Assembly: GCF_012935715.1 (NCBI RefSeq)
Contig: NZ_CP052860.1
Coordinates: 372,001-436,000 of the forward strand
Length of the DNA: 64,000 nucleotides
Source: Pseudomonas sp. ADAK13
GTDB lineage: Bacteria > Pseudomonadota > Gammaproteobacteria > Pseudomonadales > Pseudomonadaceae
Direction of reading: 5' to 3'
Shown: positions 18,372 through 29,100 of the stretch, piece by piece
Position numbering within the stretch: the first letter of the stretch is position 1
Layout: each line of letters opens with the position of its first letter
Position numbers and translations under genes: made by a program
Notes under the pieces: generated by a model
Told to the model about the DNA's origin: nothing
Database searches by the model: none
The model's input: the letters and a program-made list of their open reading frames with translations, nothing else

Positions 18372-18483
18372 CTGAAAGCTTCACCCTCGTACCCTATCGG
18401 CCATCTGCCTATAAATAGATTGCAGCTTTATAACGGATTTTAGACAGCTCGTATGACATTTTTTTGAAGCGATCCGTCACAAT

Positions 18484-19227
18484 TTAACTCATGTACATCC
18501 CGCCGTTCACCGGGATTGTAGCCCCAGTCACGTATGCCGCACCGTCGGATGCCAGGAAAGCGACCACATTCGCGATCTCTTGAGCCTGGCCCAGACGGCC
18601 CAGCGGAATCTGCGTCAGCAACGCTTCACGCTGCGCTTCAGGCAGTTCGCGGGTCATATCGGTGTCGATGAACCCTGGGGCCACCGAGTTGACCGTAATC
18701 GACCGCGAGCCCACTTCACGCGCCAGTGCACGGCTGAAACCTTCCAGACCGGCCTTGGCGGCTGCGTAGTTTACTTGGCCTGCGTTGCCCATGGCACCCA
18801 CTACGGAGCCAATATTGATAATTCGACCCCAACGGGCCTTGGTCATGCCGCGCAAAACACCCTTGGACAGGCGAAACAGACTGTTCAGGTTGGTATCAAC
18901 GACGTCATGCCACTCGTCGTCTTTCATGCGCATCATCAGGTTATCGCGGGTAATGCCGGCGTTGTTCACCAGAATAGCCGGTGCACCGAATTGCGCCGTG
19001 ATTTCAGCCAATACAGCCGCCACGGACTCATCGCTGGTCACGTTAAGCTCAAGACCGGTGCCCTGAACGCCGTTTTCCTTCAAGGTCGCGGCAATACGCT
19101 CAGCGCCGGCGGCGGAGGTGGCGGTACCGATGACGACAGCGCCCAGACGGCCCAGCTCCAGGGCGATCGCCTGGCCAATGCCACGGCTTGCGCCGGTAAC
19201 CAGTGCAACTTTACCTTGCAGACTCAT
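18484..19227 (-). CDS. fabG: 3-oxoacyl-ACP reductase
   Basis: The 247-residue SDR enzyme reduces 3-oxoacyl-ACP with NADPH. It has TGASRGIG (residues 14-21), NNAGITRDNLM, and the catalytic Ser...Tyr-x3-Lys in INIGSVVGAMG and YAAAKAGLEGF. It ends in the family C terminus TIPVNGGMYMS. It lies between fabD and acpP with 27 bases to the fabD stop. Confidence 0.95.
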   Translation of the reverse strand: MSLQGKVALVTGASRGIGQAIALELGRLGAVVIGTATSAAGAERIAATLKENGVQGTGLELNVTSDESVAAVLAEITAQFGAPAILVNNAGITRDNLMMRMKDDEWHDVVDTNLNSLFRLSKGVLRGMTKARWGRIINIGSVVGAMGNAGQVNYAAAKAGLEGFSRALAREVGSRSITVNSVAPGFIDTDMTRELPEAQREALLTQIPLGRLGQAQEIANVVAFLASDGAAYVTGATIPVNGGMYMS

Positions 19228-19254
19228 GCAGGCTTCTCCTAGGTTCGGAAATTA

Positions 19255-20193
19255 TCAGGCCAGGGCTGCGCGAGCGGCAGCGAAGGCATCCGGGGTATTG
19301 AGGTTGGAAGTCGACACGCCTTCGGCGCAACGCTTGTTCAGGCCGGCCAGGACTTTGCCCGGGCCGCACTCTACCAATTGGGTGGCGCCGTTGGCAGCCA
19401 GGGTCTGCACCGACTCAACCCAGCGGACCGGCTTGTACAGTTGCTCCAGCAGGTCGCGCTTGAGGGTTTCCAGGTCGGGAGCCACTGCGGCACTCACGTT
19501 CTGCACCAACGGGATCTGTGGCGCCTGCCAGTTGATGGCGGCGACGGACTCGGCGAAACGCTCGGCAGCCGGGCGCATCAGCTCGCAGTGGGACGGCACG
19601 CTGACCGGCAGCGGCAATGCACGCTTGGCACCACGGGCCTTGCAGCCTTCGATGGCGCGCTCTACGGCGGCCTTGGCACCGGCGATCACCACCTGGCCAG
19701 GGGAGTTGAAGTTGACGGCGCTGACCACTTCGCCCTGGGCCGCTTCGGCACAGGCGGCGATCACGTCAGCATCTTCCAGGCCGAGAATGGCAGCCATGCC
19801 GCCCTGCCCGGCTGGAACCGCTTCCTGCATCAACTGGCCACGACGCTCCACCAGCTTGACCGCTTCACCGAGGGTCAGGCTGCCAGCGGCCACCAGGGCG
19901 CTGTATTCGCCCAGGCTATGACCGGCGACGTAGGCCGGATGCGCACCGCCTTCAGCCAGCCACAGGCGCCACAGGGCGATGGAGGCGGTCAGGATGGCCG
20001 GTTGGGTTTTGTCGGTTTGGTTGAGCAGCTCTTCCGGCCCTTGCTGGGTCAGTGCCCACAGGTCGTAACCCAAGGCATCGGAAGCTTCCTTGAAAGTGTC
20101 CAGGACCAGCGGATGTTCCGCGCCCAGCTCGGCCAACATGCCGAGGGACTGCGAACCCTGCCCTGGAAAGACGAATGCGAGGGATGTAGACAT
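19255..20193 (-). CDS. fabD: Malonyl-CoA-ACP transacylase
   Basis: The 312-residue enzyme loads malonate onto ACP. The nucleophile is Ser93 in GHSLGEYSAL, and the substrate-binding Arg lies in VERRGQLMQEAVP. The oxyanion segment VFPGQGSQ is at residues 8-15. The ATG at 20193 is preferred to the longer frame, since it gives the standard MSTSLAFVFPGQGS start. plsX precedes it directly with no fabH between, which is normal for Pseudomonas. Confidence 0.95.
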   Translation of the reverse strand: MSTSLAFVFPGQGSQSLGMLAELGAEHPLVLDTFKEASDALGYDLWALTQQGPEELLNQTDKTQPAILTASIALWRLWLAEGGAHPAYVAGHSLGEYSALVAAGSLTLGEAVKLVERRGQLMQEAVPAGQGGMAAILGLEDADVIAACAEAAQGEVVSAVNFNSPGQVVIAGAKAAVERAIEGCKARGAKRALPLPVSVPSHCELMRPAAERFAESVAAINWQAPQIPLVQNVSAAVAPDLETLKRDLLEQLYKPVRWVESVQTLAANGATQLVECGPGKVLAGLNKRCAEGVSTSNLNTPDAFAAARAALA

Positions 20194-20319
20194 GTAACAA
20201 GCCCCTAATGATCTGGTCGTCGGAAATTGGCGCCCCACATGTGGGAGCGCGAGAAACTGACAGATTGGATGGTCAATTGAACTGGCCGGTCACATTTAAG
20301 CATTTCCGGCCCGATTCGC

Positions 20320-21330
20320 CTAAGGCAACAGATCCTCAAGGCGGCCATGCAAGCGTTGCGGCAGGTTTTCCTGGATCTCGATCAGGGCCCGCTGGATGGC
20401 ACTTTGAAAACCCTGCACCCCCGCCGAACCGTGGCTTTTGACCACGATGCCCTGCAAACCCAGGAAACTTGCGCCATTATGCCGCGCCGGTGCCAAGTCA
20501 GCCTGCAACCGCCGCATCAAGGGCAGCGCCAGGGCGCCCACCAGGCGTGAAGCAAGGTTGCGTTTGAACAAGGCCTCGATGCGCCCGGCGATCATCGTCG
20601 CCAGCCCCTCGCTGGACTTGAGCAGGATATTGCCGACAAAACCGTCGCACACCACCACATCCGCTTCGCCGCGATACAAACCGTCACCCTCGACAAAGCC
20701 GATGTAGTTCAAGCCTCGCGCGCCTTGCAGCAGCGTCGCCGCCAGCTTGACCTGCTGATTGCCCTTGATGTCTTCAGTGCCGATATTCAGCAACGCCACC
20801 CGAGGCCGGGCCACGCCCAGTGCTTCGGCCGCCACCGAGCCCATCAACGCAAAGTGCAACAGATGCTCGGCACTGCAATCGACGTTCGCCCCCAGGTCCA
20901 GCAACTGGCAATAACCTTGCTGGGTCGGGATCGCCGCAACCATCGCCGGCCGGTCAATGCCCGGCAGGGTCTTCAGCACATGCCGGGACAACGCCATCAA
21001 CGCCCCGGTATTGCCGGCGCTGACACAGGCCTGGGCCTTGCCGTCGCGCACCAGCTCCAGGGCCACCCGCATCGAAGAATCAGGCTTGCCACGCAAGGCC
21101 TGCGCAGGCTTTTCATCCATGGTGATGGTTTCGCTGGCCGGTGTAATAGTCAGGCGCGCGCGATCCACCGCCGGATGGCTGGCAATCAGTTCTTCAAGTA
21201 AGGAGGGTTGACCGACGAGGGTCAGGTGCAGCGAGGGCGTGGCAGACAGGCAAGCAATGCAGGCCTGAACAATGCTGCGGGGACCGAAGTCCCCGCCCAT
21301 TGCGTCAATCGCGATGACTTGAGCAGACAA
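20320..21330 (-). CDS. plsX: Phosphate acyltransferase PlsX
   Basis: The 336-residue enzyme makes acyl-phosphate from acyl-ACP, the first step towards phosphatidic acid. Characteristic segments are [12 protein letters not shown] at the N terminus, [11 protein letters not shown], and the [10 protein letters not shown] and [19 protein letters not shown] regions. It is four bases downstream of rpmF on the same strand. The 126-base gap to fabD has a short GTGGGAGCGCG remnant near 20240. Confidence 0.95.
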   Translation of the reverse strand: MSAQVIAIDAMGGDFGPRSIVQACIACLSATPSLHLTLVGQPSLLEELIASHPAVDRARLTITPASETITMDEKPAQALRGKPDSSMRVALELVRDGKAQACVSAGNTGALMALSRHVLKTLPGIDRPAMVAAIPTQQGYCQLLDLGANVDCSAEHLLHFALMGSVAAEALGVARPRVALLNIGTEDIKGNQQVKLAATLLQGARGLNYIGFVEGDGLYRGEADVVVCDGFVGNILLKSSEGLATMIAGRIEALFKRNLASRLVGALALPLMRRLQADLAPARHNGASFLGLQGIVVKSHGSAGVQGFQSAIQRALIEIQENLPQRLHGRLEDLLP

Positions 21331-21334
21331 GTGA

Positions 21335-21517
21335 TTACTCGTCAGCGCCCTTGTCGATCACTTTACGGCCACGGTATACGCCTTCTGGCGATACGTGGTG
21401 ACGCAGGTGAACTTCACCGGTGGTTTTTTCTACAGACAGAGTGCTTGCCGTCAGGGCGTCGTGCGAACGACGCATGTCACGGGCAGAGCGGGATTTTTTG
21501 TTCTGCTGAACAGCCAT
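21335..21517 (-). CDS. rpmF: 50S ribosomal protein L32
   Basis: The 60-residue basic protein has the L32 start [19 protein letters not shown] and the [14 protein letters not shown] turn ([19 protein letters not shown]). It lacks the four-cysteine zinc ribbon, as do other gamma-proteobacterial L32 proteins. It sits between yceD and plsX, the standard arrangement linking ribosome and lipid synthesis. AGGAG precedes the ATG. Confidence 0.96.
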   Translation of the reverse strand: MAVQQNKKSRSARDMRRSHDALTASTLSVEKTTGEVHLRHHVSPEGVYRGRKVIDKGADE

Positions 21518-21530
21518 AATTGATTAACTC

Positions 21531-22058
21531 CTAAACGTTTGGGTCACGCTTTAACTGCGCCAATACACTGAACGGGTTGGACCGCGTTACCTCGTCCTCG
21601 CTCGGTTCGGGCTCATCGAGACCCGCCGGCTGCTGGCATTCTTCCGGATGATGAGCAGGCACAATGGGCAAGGCGAGCAAAAGCTCCTCCTCGATCAGTG
21701 ACTGCAGATCCAAAGGATCTTCGCCCAGTTCCAGCACGTCATAACCTTTCGGCAACGACTGGGTATTCGCACCCTCTTTCACCACAGCATAACTGCATTC
21801 GCTGTGGATCGGCAGGGTGACCAGCTCAAGACAACGCTGGCAAACCATTTTGACTTCGGTGTCGATAAAGCTGTGGATTACCACAGACTTACGTTCATCT
21901 CGTTCAAAAATAAATTTAGCCTGCACCGTACCGACATTGTCGGAAAGCGGGTCGCAGAGTCTCTCCAAATCGGCCAGGAGCAGCTCACCTTGAAGGGTGG
22001 TGCCACGATCAGCCAATTTGCGCGGGTCAACGTGAGGTGGAATCGGGTCATTCAACAT
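21531..22058 (-). CDS. yceD: YceD (DUF177) 23S rRNA accumulation protein
   Basis: The 175-residue protein shows the DUF177 core with MVCQRCLELVTLPI, a Cys-x2-Cys pair, and the DVLELGEDPLDLQSLIEEELLLALPIVP segment followed by HHPEEC. In E. coli and plants the family is needed for normal 23S rRNA accumulation. The ATG at 22058 is chosen over an in-frame one 24 bases upstream, based on the usual family start. It is the first gene of the rpmF-plsX-fab operon, divergent from maf. Confidence 0.88.
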   Translation of the reverse strand: MLNDPIPPHVDPRKLADRGTTLQGELLLADLERLCDPLSDNVGTVQAKFIFERDERKSVVIHSFIDTEVKMVCQRCLELVTLPIHSECSYAVVKEGANTQSLPKGYDVLELGEDPLDLQSLIEEELLLALPIVPAHHPEECQQPAGLDEPEPSEDEVTRSNPFSVLAQLKRDPNV

Positions 22059-22163
22059 AGGCGCAGCATTATAGGGATGCACCCGGCCATGTCAAAGGAA
22101 ATTCAGCCCTGTCCGTCGCTGGGCCTCCCCGCTAGAATCCGCGACTGCCTTGAGGAGACGCCC

Positions 22164-22742
22164 ATGCTGCCTTTATTACTCGCTTCCAGCTCGGTTTATC
22201 GCCGGGAATTGTTGAACCGCCTGCACCTGCCGTTCATCTGCAGCTCGCCGGATATCGACGAAAGCCACCGCCCGGACGAGTCCGCCGTGGAACTGGTCAA
22301 GCGCCTCGCCGAAGAAAAGGCCCGCGCCCTGGCCAGCAGCCATCCGGGGCACCTGATTATCGGCTCGGACCAGGTCGCCGCGCTCGACGGCCAGATCATC
22401 GGCAAGCCCCACACCTTCGAGAACGCCCGCGAACAGCTGCTGGCGGCAAGTGGCAAGCGCGTCAGCTTCCTCACAGGCCTGGCCCTGCTGAACAGTGCCA
22501 CCGGGCACTGCCAGGTCGACTGCATCCCCTTCACCGTGCACATGCGCACACTGGACGCGGCACGCATCGACCGCTACTTGCGGATCGAACAACCCTACGA
22601 CTGCGCTGGCAGCTTCAAGGCCGAGGGTTTGGGGGTGAGCCTGTTTCAAAGCACTGAAGGGCCGGACGCGACCAGCCTGGTGGGCCTGCCACTGATTCGA
22701 CTGGTGGACATGCTGCTGGCCGAAGGCGTGCAGATTCCCTGA
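22164..22742 (+). CDS. Maf family nucleotide pyrophosphatase (YceF-like)
   Basis: The 192-residue protein hydrolyses modified nucleoside triphosphates. The motif LLLASSSVYRRELL at the N terminus, PDIDESHRPDE, the catalytic GSDQVAALDGQIIGKP and CAGSFKAEGLG are all Maf signatures. The arrangement next to yceD and rpmF matches E. coli YceF, which acts on 7-methyl-GTP. A TGAGGAGA ribosome site sits seven bases before the ATG. It converges on sppA across a REP hairpin. Confidence 0.9.
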   Translation: MLPLLLASSSVYRRELLNRLHLPFICSSPDIDESHRPDESAVELVKRLAEEKARALASSHPGHLIIGSDQVAALDGQIIGKPHTFENAREQLLAASGKRVSFLTGLALLNSATGHCQVDCIPFTVHMRTLDAARIDRYLRIEQPYDCAGSFKAEGLGVSLFQSTEGPDATSLVGLPLIRLVDMLLAEGVQIP

Positions 22743-22757
22743 GAACACCCCAAAACA

Positions 22758-22790
22758 AATGTGGGAGCAGGCAAGCCAGCTCCCACATTT
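22758..22790. repeat. REP hairpin between convergent maf and sppA
   Basis: AAATGTGGGAG and CTCCCACATTT are perfect reverse complements around an 11-base centre. The core matches the main REP family of the window. T and A runs on either side could let it act as a bidirectional terminator. Confidence 0.85.
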
Positions 22791-22813
22791 TGAGTCATGC
22801 CGCTTTCAAGGCT

Positions 22814-23806
22814 TCAGCGCAGGGTCGGGCCCTGGAAGCCCATGTACAGCGCCAGCTTCTCAGCCACGCTGGCACCCAGCTTCTTGGAGAAACGGTCAAA
22901 CGGCGATTCCTGAACGGTGAAGTCCACCAGCTCTTTCTCGCCAATCACGTCCCGCGCCACCGAACTGGCACTGCCCAGGCCGTCGATCAGACCCAACGGC
23001 AGCGCCTGCTCACCAGACCAGACCAGGCCGGAGAACAGCTCCGGATGCTCTTTATCCTTGAGCCGGTCACCGCGCCCCTGCTTCACGCTGGCGATGAACT
23101 GCCGATGAGTGGTGTCCAGCACACCCTGCCAGAACTGGGTTTCATCCGCCTTTTGCGGCTGGAACGGATCCAGGAACGACTTGTGCTCACCGGACGTGTA
23201 CGTACGCCGCTCAACCCCCAGCTTCTCCATGGTGCCGACAAACCCATAACCCGCCGCCGTCACACCAATGGACCCCACGAGGCTGGCCTTGTCGGCGTAG
23301 ATCTGGTCGGCGGCGCTGGCGATGTAATAGGCGCCCGAGGCGCCCAGGTCGGAGATCACCGCATAGAGCTTGATGTCCGGGTGCAGCGCGCGCAGGCGAC
23401 GAATCTCGTCATACACATAACCCGACTGCACCGGACTGCCGCCCGGGCTGTTGATGCGCAGGATCACGGCCTTGACCTTGGAATCCTCGAAGGCGGCCCG
23501 CAGGCTGCTGACAATATTGTCGGCACTCGCAGACTCCTTGTCGGCAATCACTCCGCGCACTTCGATCAACGCCGTGTAATTACCGCTTCGGGTGGCGCTC
23601 TTTTCCATGTCCATCAACGGACTGAAAAGCGCCAGCATGCCCAGCAGGTAAATAAAGGTCAGCAGCTTGAAAAAGATCCCCCAACGCCGGGAGCGACGCT
23701 GCTCCTGGACACTGGCCAGCAGGGTTTTTTCCAGCAACTTCCAGCTTTTGTCATCGCCATTGTTGTCGGAGCTGGCCTTCTCAGGCGCTTTCCACTCATC
23801 GATCAT
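22814..23806 (-). CDS. sppA: Signal peptide peptidase SppA, S49 family
   Basis: The 330-residue inner-membrane serine protease has one N-terminal transmembrane helix (about residues 44-64). A ClpP-like domain follows, with the nucleophile Ser157 in GASGAYY and Lys209 in SGEHK. The 52-residue spacing equals that of the Bacillus SppA Ser-Lys dyad. The oxyanion segment is INSPGGSP. It is the short, single-domain form. It degrades leftover signal peptides in the membrane. The gene follows the HAD phosphatase and rluC genes. Confidence 0.9.
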   Translation of the reverse strand: MIDEWKAPEKASSDNNGDDKSWKLLEKTLLASVQEQRRSRRWGIFFKLLTFIYLLGMLALFSPLMDMEKSATRSGNYTALIEVRGVIADKESASADNIVSSLRAAFEDSKVKAVILRINSPGGSPVQSGYVYDEIRRLRALHPDIKLYAVISDLGASGAYYIASAADQIYADKASLVGSIGVTAAGYGFVGTMEKLGVERRTYTSGEHKSFLDPFQPQKADETQFWQGVLDTTHRQFIASVKQGRGDRLKDKEHPELFSGLVWSGEQALPLGLIDGLGSASSVARDVIGEKELVDFTVQESPFDRFSKKLGASVAEKLALYMGFQGPTLR

Positions 23807-23827
23807 GCCATCTACCCCAGCAGAGAC

Positions 23828-24490
23828 TTAATGGGCCCGGCTGAGCCAGGCCTGCAATTCAGAAAAACGGTCAATCGTCAGTCTCGGCTCGTACGCCTGC
23901 AACGCCTCGGCAGACTGGGCGCCGTAGCTGACCGCCACCGAGTCCATGCCAGCATTGCGCGCCATCATCAGGTCGAACGACGCATCTCCCACCATCAACG
24001 CCTGCCGAGGCGACACACCGCACTGAGCGAGGATCTGTTCGAGCATCAGAGGATGGGGTTTGCTGGCGGTTTCATCCGCTGCACGGGTTGCGTCGAAATA
24101 TTCTTCCCAGCCATGGGCCTTGAGCACCCGGTCCAGGCCGCGACGGGCCTTGCCGGTCGCCACCGCGAGGTGATAACCCTCGGCGCGAAATGCCTCCATG
24201 GCCTGGGCCACGCCCTCAAACAGCGGCGAAGGCTGGGCGTCGAGCGCCATATAGTGATCGGCGTAGTGCTGACGAAACGCTATCAGCTCCTCGTCGCCAA
24301 TCTCCGGATACAGGGTGCGGATCGCTTCCGGCAAGCCCAGGCCGATAATGCCCTTGACCGCCAGGTCGTCGCACAGCGCGTAACCGGAACGGGTCGACGC
24401 AGCGTGCATCGACTCGACAATCCGACCAATGGAATCACACAACGTGCCATCCCAATCGAAGATCAGCAGCTTGTAGTCAGGGTGCGACAC
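23828..24490 (-). CDS. HAD-IA family phosphatase (phosphoglycolate phosphatase-like)
   Basis: The 220-residue protein shows the HAD motifs: [10 protein letters not shown] with nucleophile Asp12 and acid Asp14, the VATGK motif II, the KPHP motif III lysine, and [15 protein letters not shown] as motif IV. The cap is helical (subclass I). In other Pseudomonas the gene sits between rluC and sppA, and its substrate is unproven. The start overlaps the rluC stop by 14 bases. Confidence 0.88.
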   Translation of the reverse strand: MSHPDYKLLIFDWDGTLCDSIGRIVESMHAASTRSGYALCDDLAVKGIIGLGLPEAIRTLYPEIGDEELIAFRQHYADHYMALDAQPSPLFEGVAQAMEAFRAEGYHLAVATGKARRGLDRVLKAHGWEEYFDATRAADETASKPHPLMLEQILAQCGVSPRQALMVGDASFDLMMARNAGMDSVAVSYGAQSAEALQAYEPRLTIDRFSELQAWLSRAH

Positions 24491-25436
24491 TCAGGCGCTC
24501 CACGGTCTTGGCCCACATCTCATCGACAGGCGCTTGCAGCTTCAATTCGCCACCATCGGGCAGCGGCACGGTGAGCATGTAGGCGTGCAGAAACAGGCGC
24601 TTGCCACCCAGGTCGCGAATTTCCTTGGAGAAATCCTCGTCACCGTATTTGGTATCGCCGGCGATGCAGTGGCCTGCATGCAAGGTGTGCACACGAATCT
24701 GGTGGGTACGGCCGGTGACCGGCTTGGCCTCGACCATGGTCGCGAAGTCACCGAAACGGCGCAGCACCTTGAACAGGGTCAGCGCCTCCTTGCCCTCCTC
24801 GTCTACCTCGACCATGCGTTCGCCGGAACGCAGGTTGCTCTTCTGCAGCGGCGCACGGACGCTCTTGATCGAGGTTGCCCAGTTGCCGCGCACCAGCGCC
24901 ATGTAGCGCTTGTCCACGCCATCACCGCGCAGGGCGGCATGCAGGTGGCGCAACATGCTGCGCTTCTTGGCGATCATCAGCAGGCCGGAAGTGTCGCGAT
25001 CCAGACGGTGGACCAGCTCCAGCTCCTTGGCGTCCGGGCGCAACTGACGAAAGGCTTCGATCACCCCGTAGTTCAGGCCGCTGCCGCCGTGAACGGCGAT
25101 GCCACAAGGCTTGTTGATCACGATCAGCGCCTTGTCTTCGAAGACAATCGACGCTTCAAGGCGCTGCAACAGGCCCTGGGCCAGAGGGACGGGCTCGTCC
25201 CGCTCAGGCACCCGCACTGGCGGCACACGGACGATATCGCCCGCCTGCAGCTTGTACTCAGGCTTGATCCGGCCCTTGTTCACGCGCACTTCGCCTTTAC
25301 GCAAAATGCGGTAAATCAAGGTCTTGGGCACGCCTTTGAGCCTGGCCAGAAGAAAGTTGTCGATGCGTTGGCCGGCATATTCCGGCGAGACCTCAAGCAG
25401 CTGGACGCTGGGGGTCTGGGGGGCGGTAGTCGTCAT
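24477..25436 (-). CDS. rluC: 23S rRNA pseudouridine synthase RluC
   Basis: The 319-residue enzyme has an N-terminal S4 RNA-binding domain ([16 protein letters not shown], then [17 protein letters not shown]). The RluA-type catalytic domain follows, with the active-site Asp in [10 protein letters not shown]. In E. coli RluC modifies U955, U2504 and U2580 of 23S rRNA. Its position divergent from rne is the same as in E. coli, which supports RluC over RluA or RluD. Confidence 0.93.
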   Translation of the reverse strand: MTTTAPQTPSVQLLEVSPEYAGQRIDNFLLARLKGVPKTLIYRILRKGEVRVNKGRIKPEYKLQAGDIVRVPPVRVPERDEPVPLAQGLLQRLEASIVFEDKALIVINKPCGIAVHGGSGLNYGVIEAFRQLRPDAKELELVHRLDRDTSGLLMIAKKRSMLRHLHAALRGDGVDKRYMALVRGNWATSIKSVRAPLQKSNLRSGERMVEVDEEGKEALTLFKVLRRFGDFATMVEAKPVTGRTHQIRVHTLHAGHCIAGDTKYGDEDFSKEIRDLGGKRLFLHAYMLTVPLPDGGELKLQAPVDEMWAKTVERLSVAP

Positions 25437-25465
25437 GGCGGCGATGATAACAATTTTTTATGGAA

Positions 25466-25494
25466 TTGAAGCACTTAATCATTGCTGCTATAGT
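25466..25494 (+). promoter_or_regulatory. Strong sigma-70 promoter of rne
   Basis: TTGAAG (25466-25471) and TATAGT (25489-25494) are separated by exactly 17 bases. Transcription would begin near 25501, leaving about 675 nt of untranslated leader before the rne ATG at 26175. Confidence 0.7.
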
Positions 25495-25500
25495 CGCGAA

Positions 25501-26174
25501 CGCCGCCAAAAGCGGCCTGGACAGAGGACTAGCGGCAAACTGCCGGCCCTGACCATCGCAATTCATCAGGACGCGAGGCCGTCCTACGGGGCTTTCGCCA
25601 CCCTGGAAGGCTCAAGATTGTAACAAGCGCAGGTGACATGAGGCCTGAAGCGAGTGCAAAAAGCAGAGTGATTACTCGCCTTTTGCGCCGATATTTACGG
25701 CCAGTTCACAAAGTGCAGTCAGTCTTGAGCCAGACCACGGCGAATGCTTCGGAAACAACGCCTGTTACGAGCTGAGTGAGAGCACAGTCGCCCACACCCG
25801 GTCTTGTTTAGCCATGAGCGTGTTCTCCCCATTGGAGAACACGGTAAATGCCAACCCGCTGCGGATTCTGCGCGCGGCAGCACCCGAATTATCAGGGATA
25901 CGTGTAGGGTGGAGATGCACAACCGTCGGACCGTGTAGCACTAGGCTTATATTTAGACGCTTCATCTCGTCCACAGTCGCCGGTTGATTCCTCCTCCTGA
26001 CTGAGTGCTTAAGTCACCACAGCAAGCAGGAAGCGTACGTCGCGATATCGCCCATTTTGGCGGGTATTGCTGGACACTGGAGTGGCCAACCACTCTTGAC
26101 GCACCTGACACCGACCGTGAGAAGTCGTGTGTGCCGAACGCCGTTTCCGGCAGCCCGGAAACCGACGGTACAAC
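25501..26174 (+). other. Long 5' untranslated leader of rne with internal hairpins
   Basis: No coding frame is supported in this stretch. A perfect 10-bp stem (CGTGTTCTCC at 25819-25828 with GGAGAACACG at 25834-25843) and an 8-bp stem (GTTTCCGG 26143-26150 with CCGGAAAC 26155-26162) are present. The second ends 12 bases before the ATG, where no strong ribosome site is seen. GCGAGT...ACTCGC at about 25649-25682 is a weaker hairpin. In E. coli the rne leader lets RNase E cut its own mRNA; the same autoregulation is likely here. Confidence 0.6.
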
Positions 26175-29100
26175 ATGAAAAGAATGCTGATTAACGCAAC
26201 TCAACCCGAAGAGTTGCGTGTTGCACTGGTAGACGGCCAACGCCTCTACGACCTGGACATCGAGTCCGGTGCACGCGAGCAAAAGAAGGCCAACATCTAT
26301 AAAGGCCGGATTACTCGTATCGAACCAAGCCTTGAGGCTGCCTTTGTCGATTTCGGCTCCGAGCGCCATGGCTTCCTGCCCCTCAAAGAAATCTCCCGCG
26401 AATACTTCAAGAAAGCCCCTGAAGGCCGCGTGAACATCAAGGACGTCCTGAGCGAAGGCCAGGAAGTCATCGTTCAGGTGGAAAAAGAAGAACGTGGCAA
26501 CAAGGGCGCGGCCCTGACCACCTTCATCAGCCTGGCTGGCCGCTATCTGGTCCTGATGCCGAACAACCCGCGTGCCGGCGGTATCTCCCGTCGCATCGAA
26601 GGCGAAGAGCGCAACGAACTGCGTGAAGCGCTGAACGGCTTGATCGCTCCGGCCGACATGGGCCTGATCGTGCGCACTGCCGGCCTGGGCCGCAGCAGCG
26701 AAGAAATGCAGTGGGACCTCGACTACCTGCTGCAACTGTGGACCGCTATCAAAGAAGCGTCCCTGGATCGTTCCGCGCCGTTCCTGATCTACCAGGAAAG
26801 CAACGTGATCATCCGCGCCATCCGCGATTACCTGCGCCAGGACATCGGCGAAGTGCTGATCGACAGCGTTGAAGCCCAGGACGAAGCCCTGACCTTCATC
26901 CGCCAGGTGATGCCGCAGTACGCCAGCAAGATCAAGCTGTACGAAGACAGCGTTCCGCTGTTCAACCGTTTCCAGATCGAAAGCCAGATCGAGACCGCTT
27001 TCCAGCGCGTGGTCGAACTGCCTTCCGGCGGCTCCATCGTGATCGACCCGACCGAAGCCCTGGTGTCCATCGACATCAACTCGGCGCGCGCCACGAAGGG
27101 TAGCGACATCGAAGAAACCGCCCTGCAGACCAACCTGGAAGCGGCTGAAGAAATCGCCCGCCAACTGCGCCTGCGTGACATCGGCGGCCTGATCGTGATC
27201 GACTTCATCGACATGACCCCGGCCAAGAACCAGCGCGCCGTGGAAGAGAAAGTCCGCGAATGCCTGGAAGCTGACCGTGCCCGCGTACAGGTCGGCCGTA
27301 TCTCGCGCTTCGGCCTGCTGGAAATGTCCCGTCAGCGCCTGCGTCCATCCCTGGGCGAAAGCAGCGGCATCGTCTGCCCGCGTTGCAACGGCACCGGTAT
27401 CATCCGTGACGTTGAATCGCTGTCGCTGGCGATCCTGCGCCTGATCGAAGAAGAAGCCCTGAAAGACCGCACTGCCGAAGTGCGCGCCCAGGTGCCGATC
27501 CCGGTCGCTGCGTTCCTGCTCAACGAAAAACGCAACTCGATCACCAAGATCGAACTGCGCACCCGTGCCCGCATCGTCATCCTGCCGAACGATCATCTCG
27601 AAACGCCGCACTTCGAAGTGCAGCGCCTGCGTGATGACAGCCCGGAAGCCCACGTCAATCAGTCCAGCTACGAAATCGCTGCGGCCGCTGCCGAAGTGGA
27701 AGAAGTCCAGCCAGCCGCTGCGACCCGTACCCTGGTTCGCCAGGAAGCCGCCGTCAAGACCGCGCCAGCCCGTGCCAACGCACCGGTTCCGGTTGAAGCT
27801 GCTGCTCCGGTTGCAGCGCCTGCTGCCCTGCCTGAGCCAAGCCTGTTCAAGGGCCTGGTGAAGTCACTGGTCAGCCTGTTCGCCACCAAGGAAGAGCCGG
27901 TTGCTCCGGTTGTGGTCGAGAAGCCTGTGACTGAACGCCCTGCACGCAACGAAGAGCGTCGCAACGGTCGTCAGCAGAGCCGCAATCGCAACGGTCGCCG
28001 TGACGAAGAGCGCAAGCCTCGTGAAGAACGTGCACCGCGCGAAGAACGCGCCCCACGTGAAGAGCGCCAGCCGCGCGAAGCCCGTGAAGAAACGCCAGTC
28101 GTAGCCCGTGAAGAGCGTGCTCCGCGCGAAGAACGTGCACCGCGCACTCCACGCGCCCCGCGTGAAGACCGCAAGCCACGTGGCGAGCGTGAAGAACGCG
28201 TGCGTGAATTGCGTGAGCCGCTGGACGCAGCTCCTGCTGTAGCCGCTGCTGCTGCCACCGTTGCCACTGCTGAAGAACGTCCAGCTCGTCAGCCTCGTGA
28301 AGAACGTGCGCCACGCCCTCCTCGTGAAGAGCGTCAACCACGTGCCGAGCAGGCTGCTGTTGCCGGTGAAGAAGAAGAGCTGCTGTCCAACGAAGATCAG
28401 CAACAGGAAGACGGCCAGGAGAACGCCGAAGGCGATCGTCCACGCCGCCGCTCCCGTGGTCAGCGTCGTCGCAGCAACCGTCGTGAGCGTCAACGTGACG
28501 CCAACGGCAATGAAATCGAAGGCTCGGAAGAGACCGGCGAAGCTACCCCAGCCGCTACCGGCGAACCGACTGGCGCCGAACTGGCTGCCGGCCTGGCCGT
28601 CACCGCTGCGGTTGCCAGCTCGGTCATCAGCGCGCCTGCTGAAGCCCAAGCCAACGAGCAAGCTGAAGCCGCTACCGCTGCCATCCAGGAAAACACAGTG
28701 GTAGAGACGCCAGTCGTCGAAGCCCCGGTGGTTGAAGCTACGACTCCGGTCGAAGCGCCAACTGTTCCGGAAGTGGAAGTCGCGCCGGTTCGTCACGTTC
28801 GTGAAGTTCGCGAGCCTCAGCCTGTCGCTGAAGTGGTTGCCGAGCCTGAGGTTGTGGTTGAACCACAGCCAGTGGTTGAAGCGGTTGTTCAAGCACCGGT
28901 TGCCGAGCCAACCCCGGAAGTGCGTGAGGTTCGCGAAGAACAGACCGCCTTCCAGTGGACCGCCGAGCCAGCTCCAGTGGCTGAAGTAGTCGAAGCTCCA
29001 GCGCCGGCTCCCGTCGTCGAGGAAGCTCCAGCGCCCGTCGCTGAAGTGGTTGTCGCCGCGGAACCGGTTGCCGTTGTTGCCGAGCCTGCACCCGTGGTTG

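Noticed and set aside
20194..20319. Missing fabH between plsX and fabD considered as a deletion
   Set aside because: Absence of fabH here is normal for Pseudomonas, which starts fatty-acid synthesis with other enzymes encoded elsewhere.
25962..27653. Minus-strand open frame of 563 codons opposite the start of rne
   Set aside because: It lies antisense to the conserved catalytic domain of RNase E and runs into its leader; no recognisable domain.
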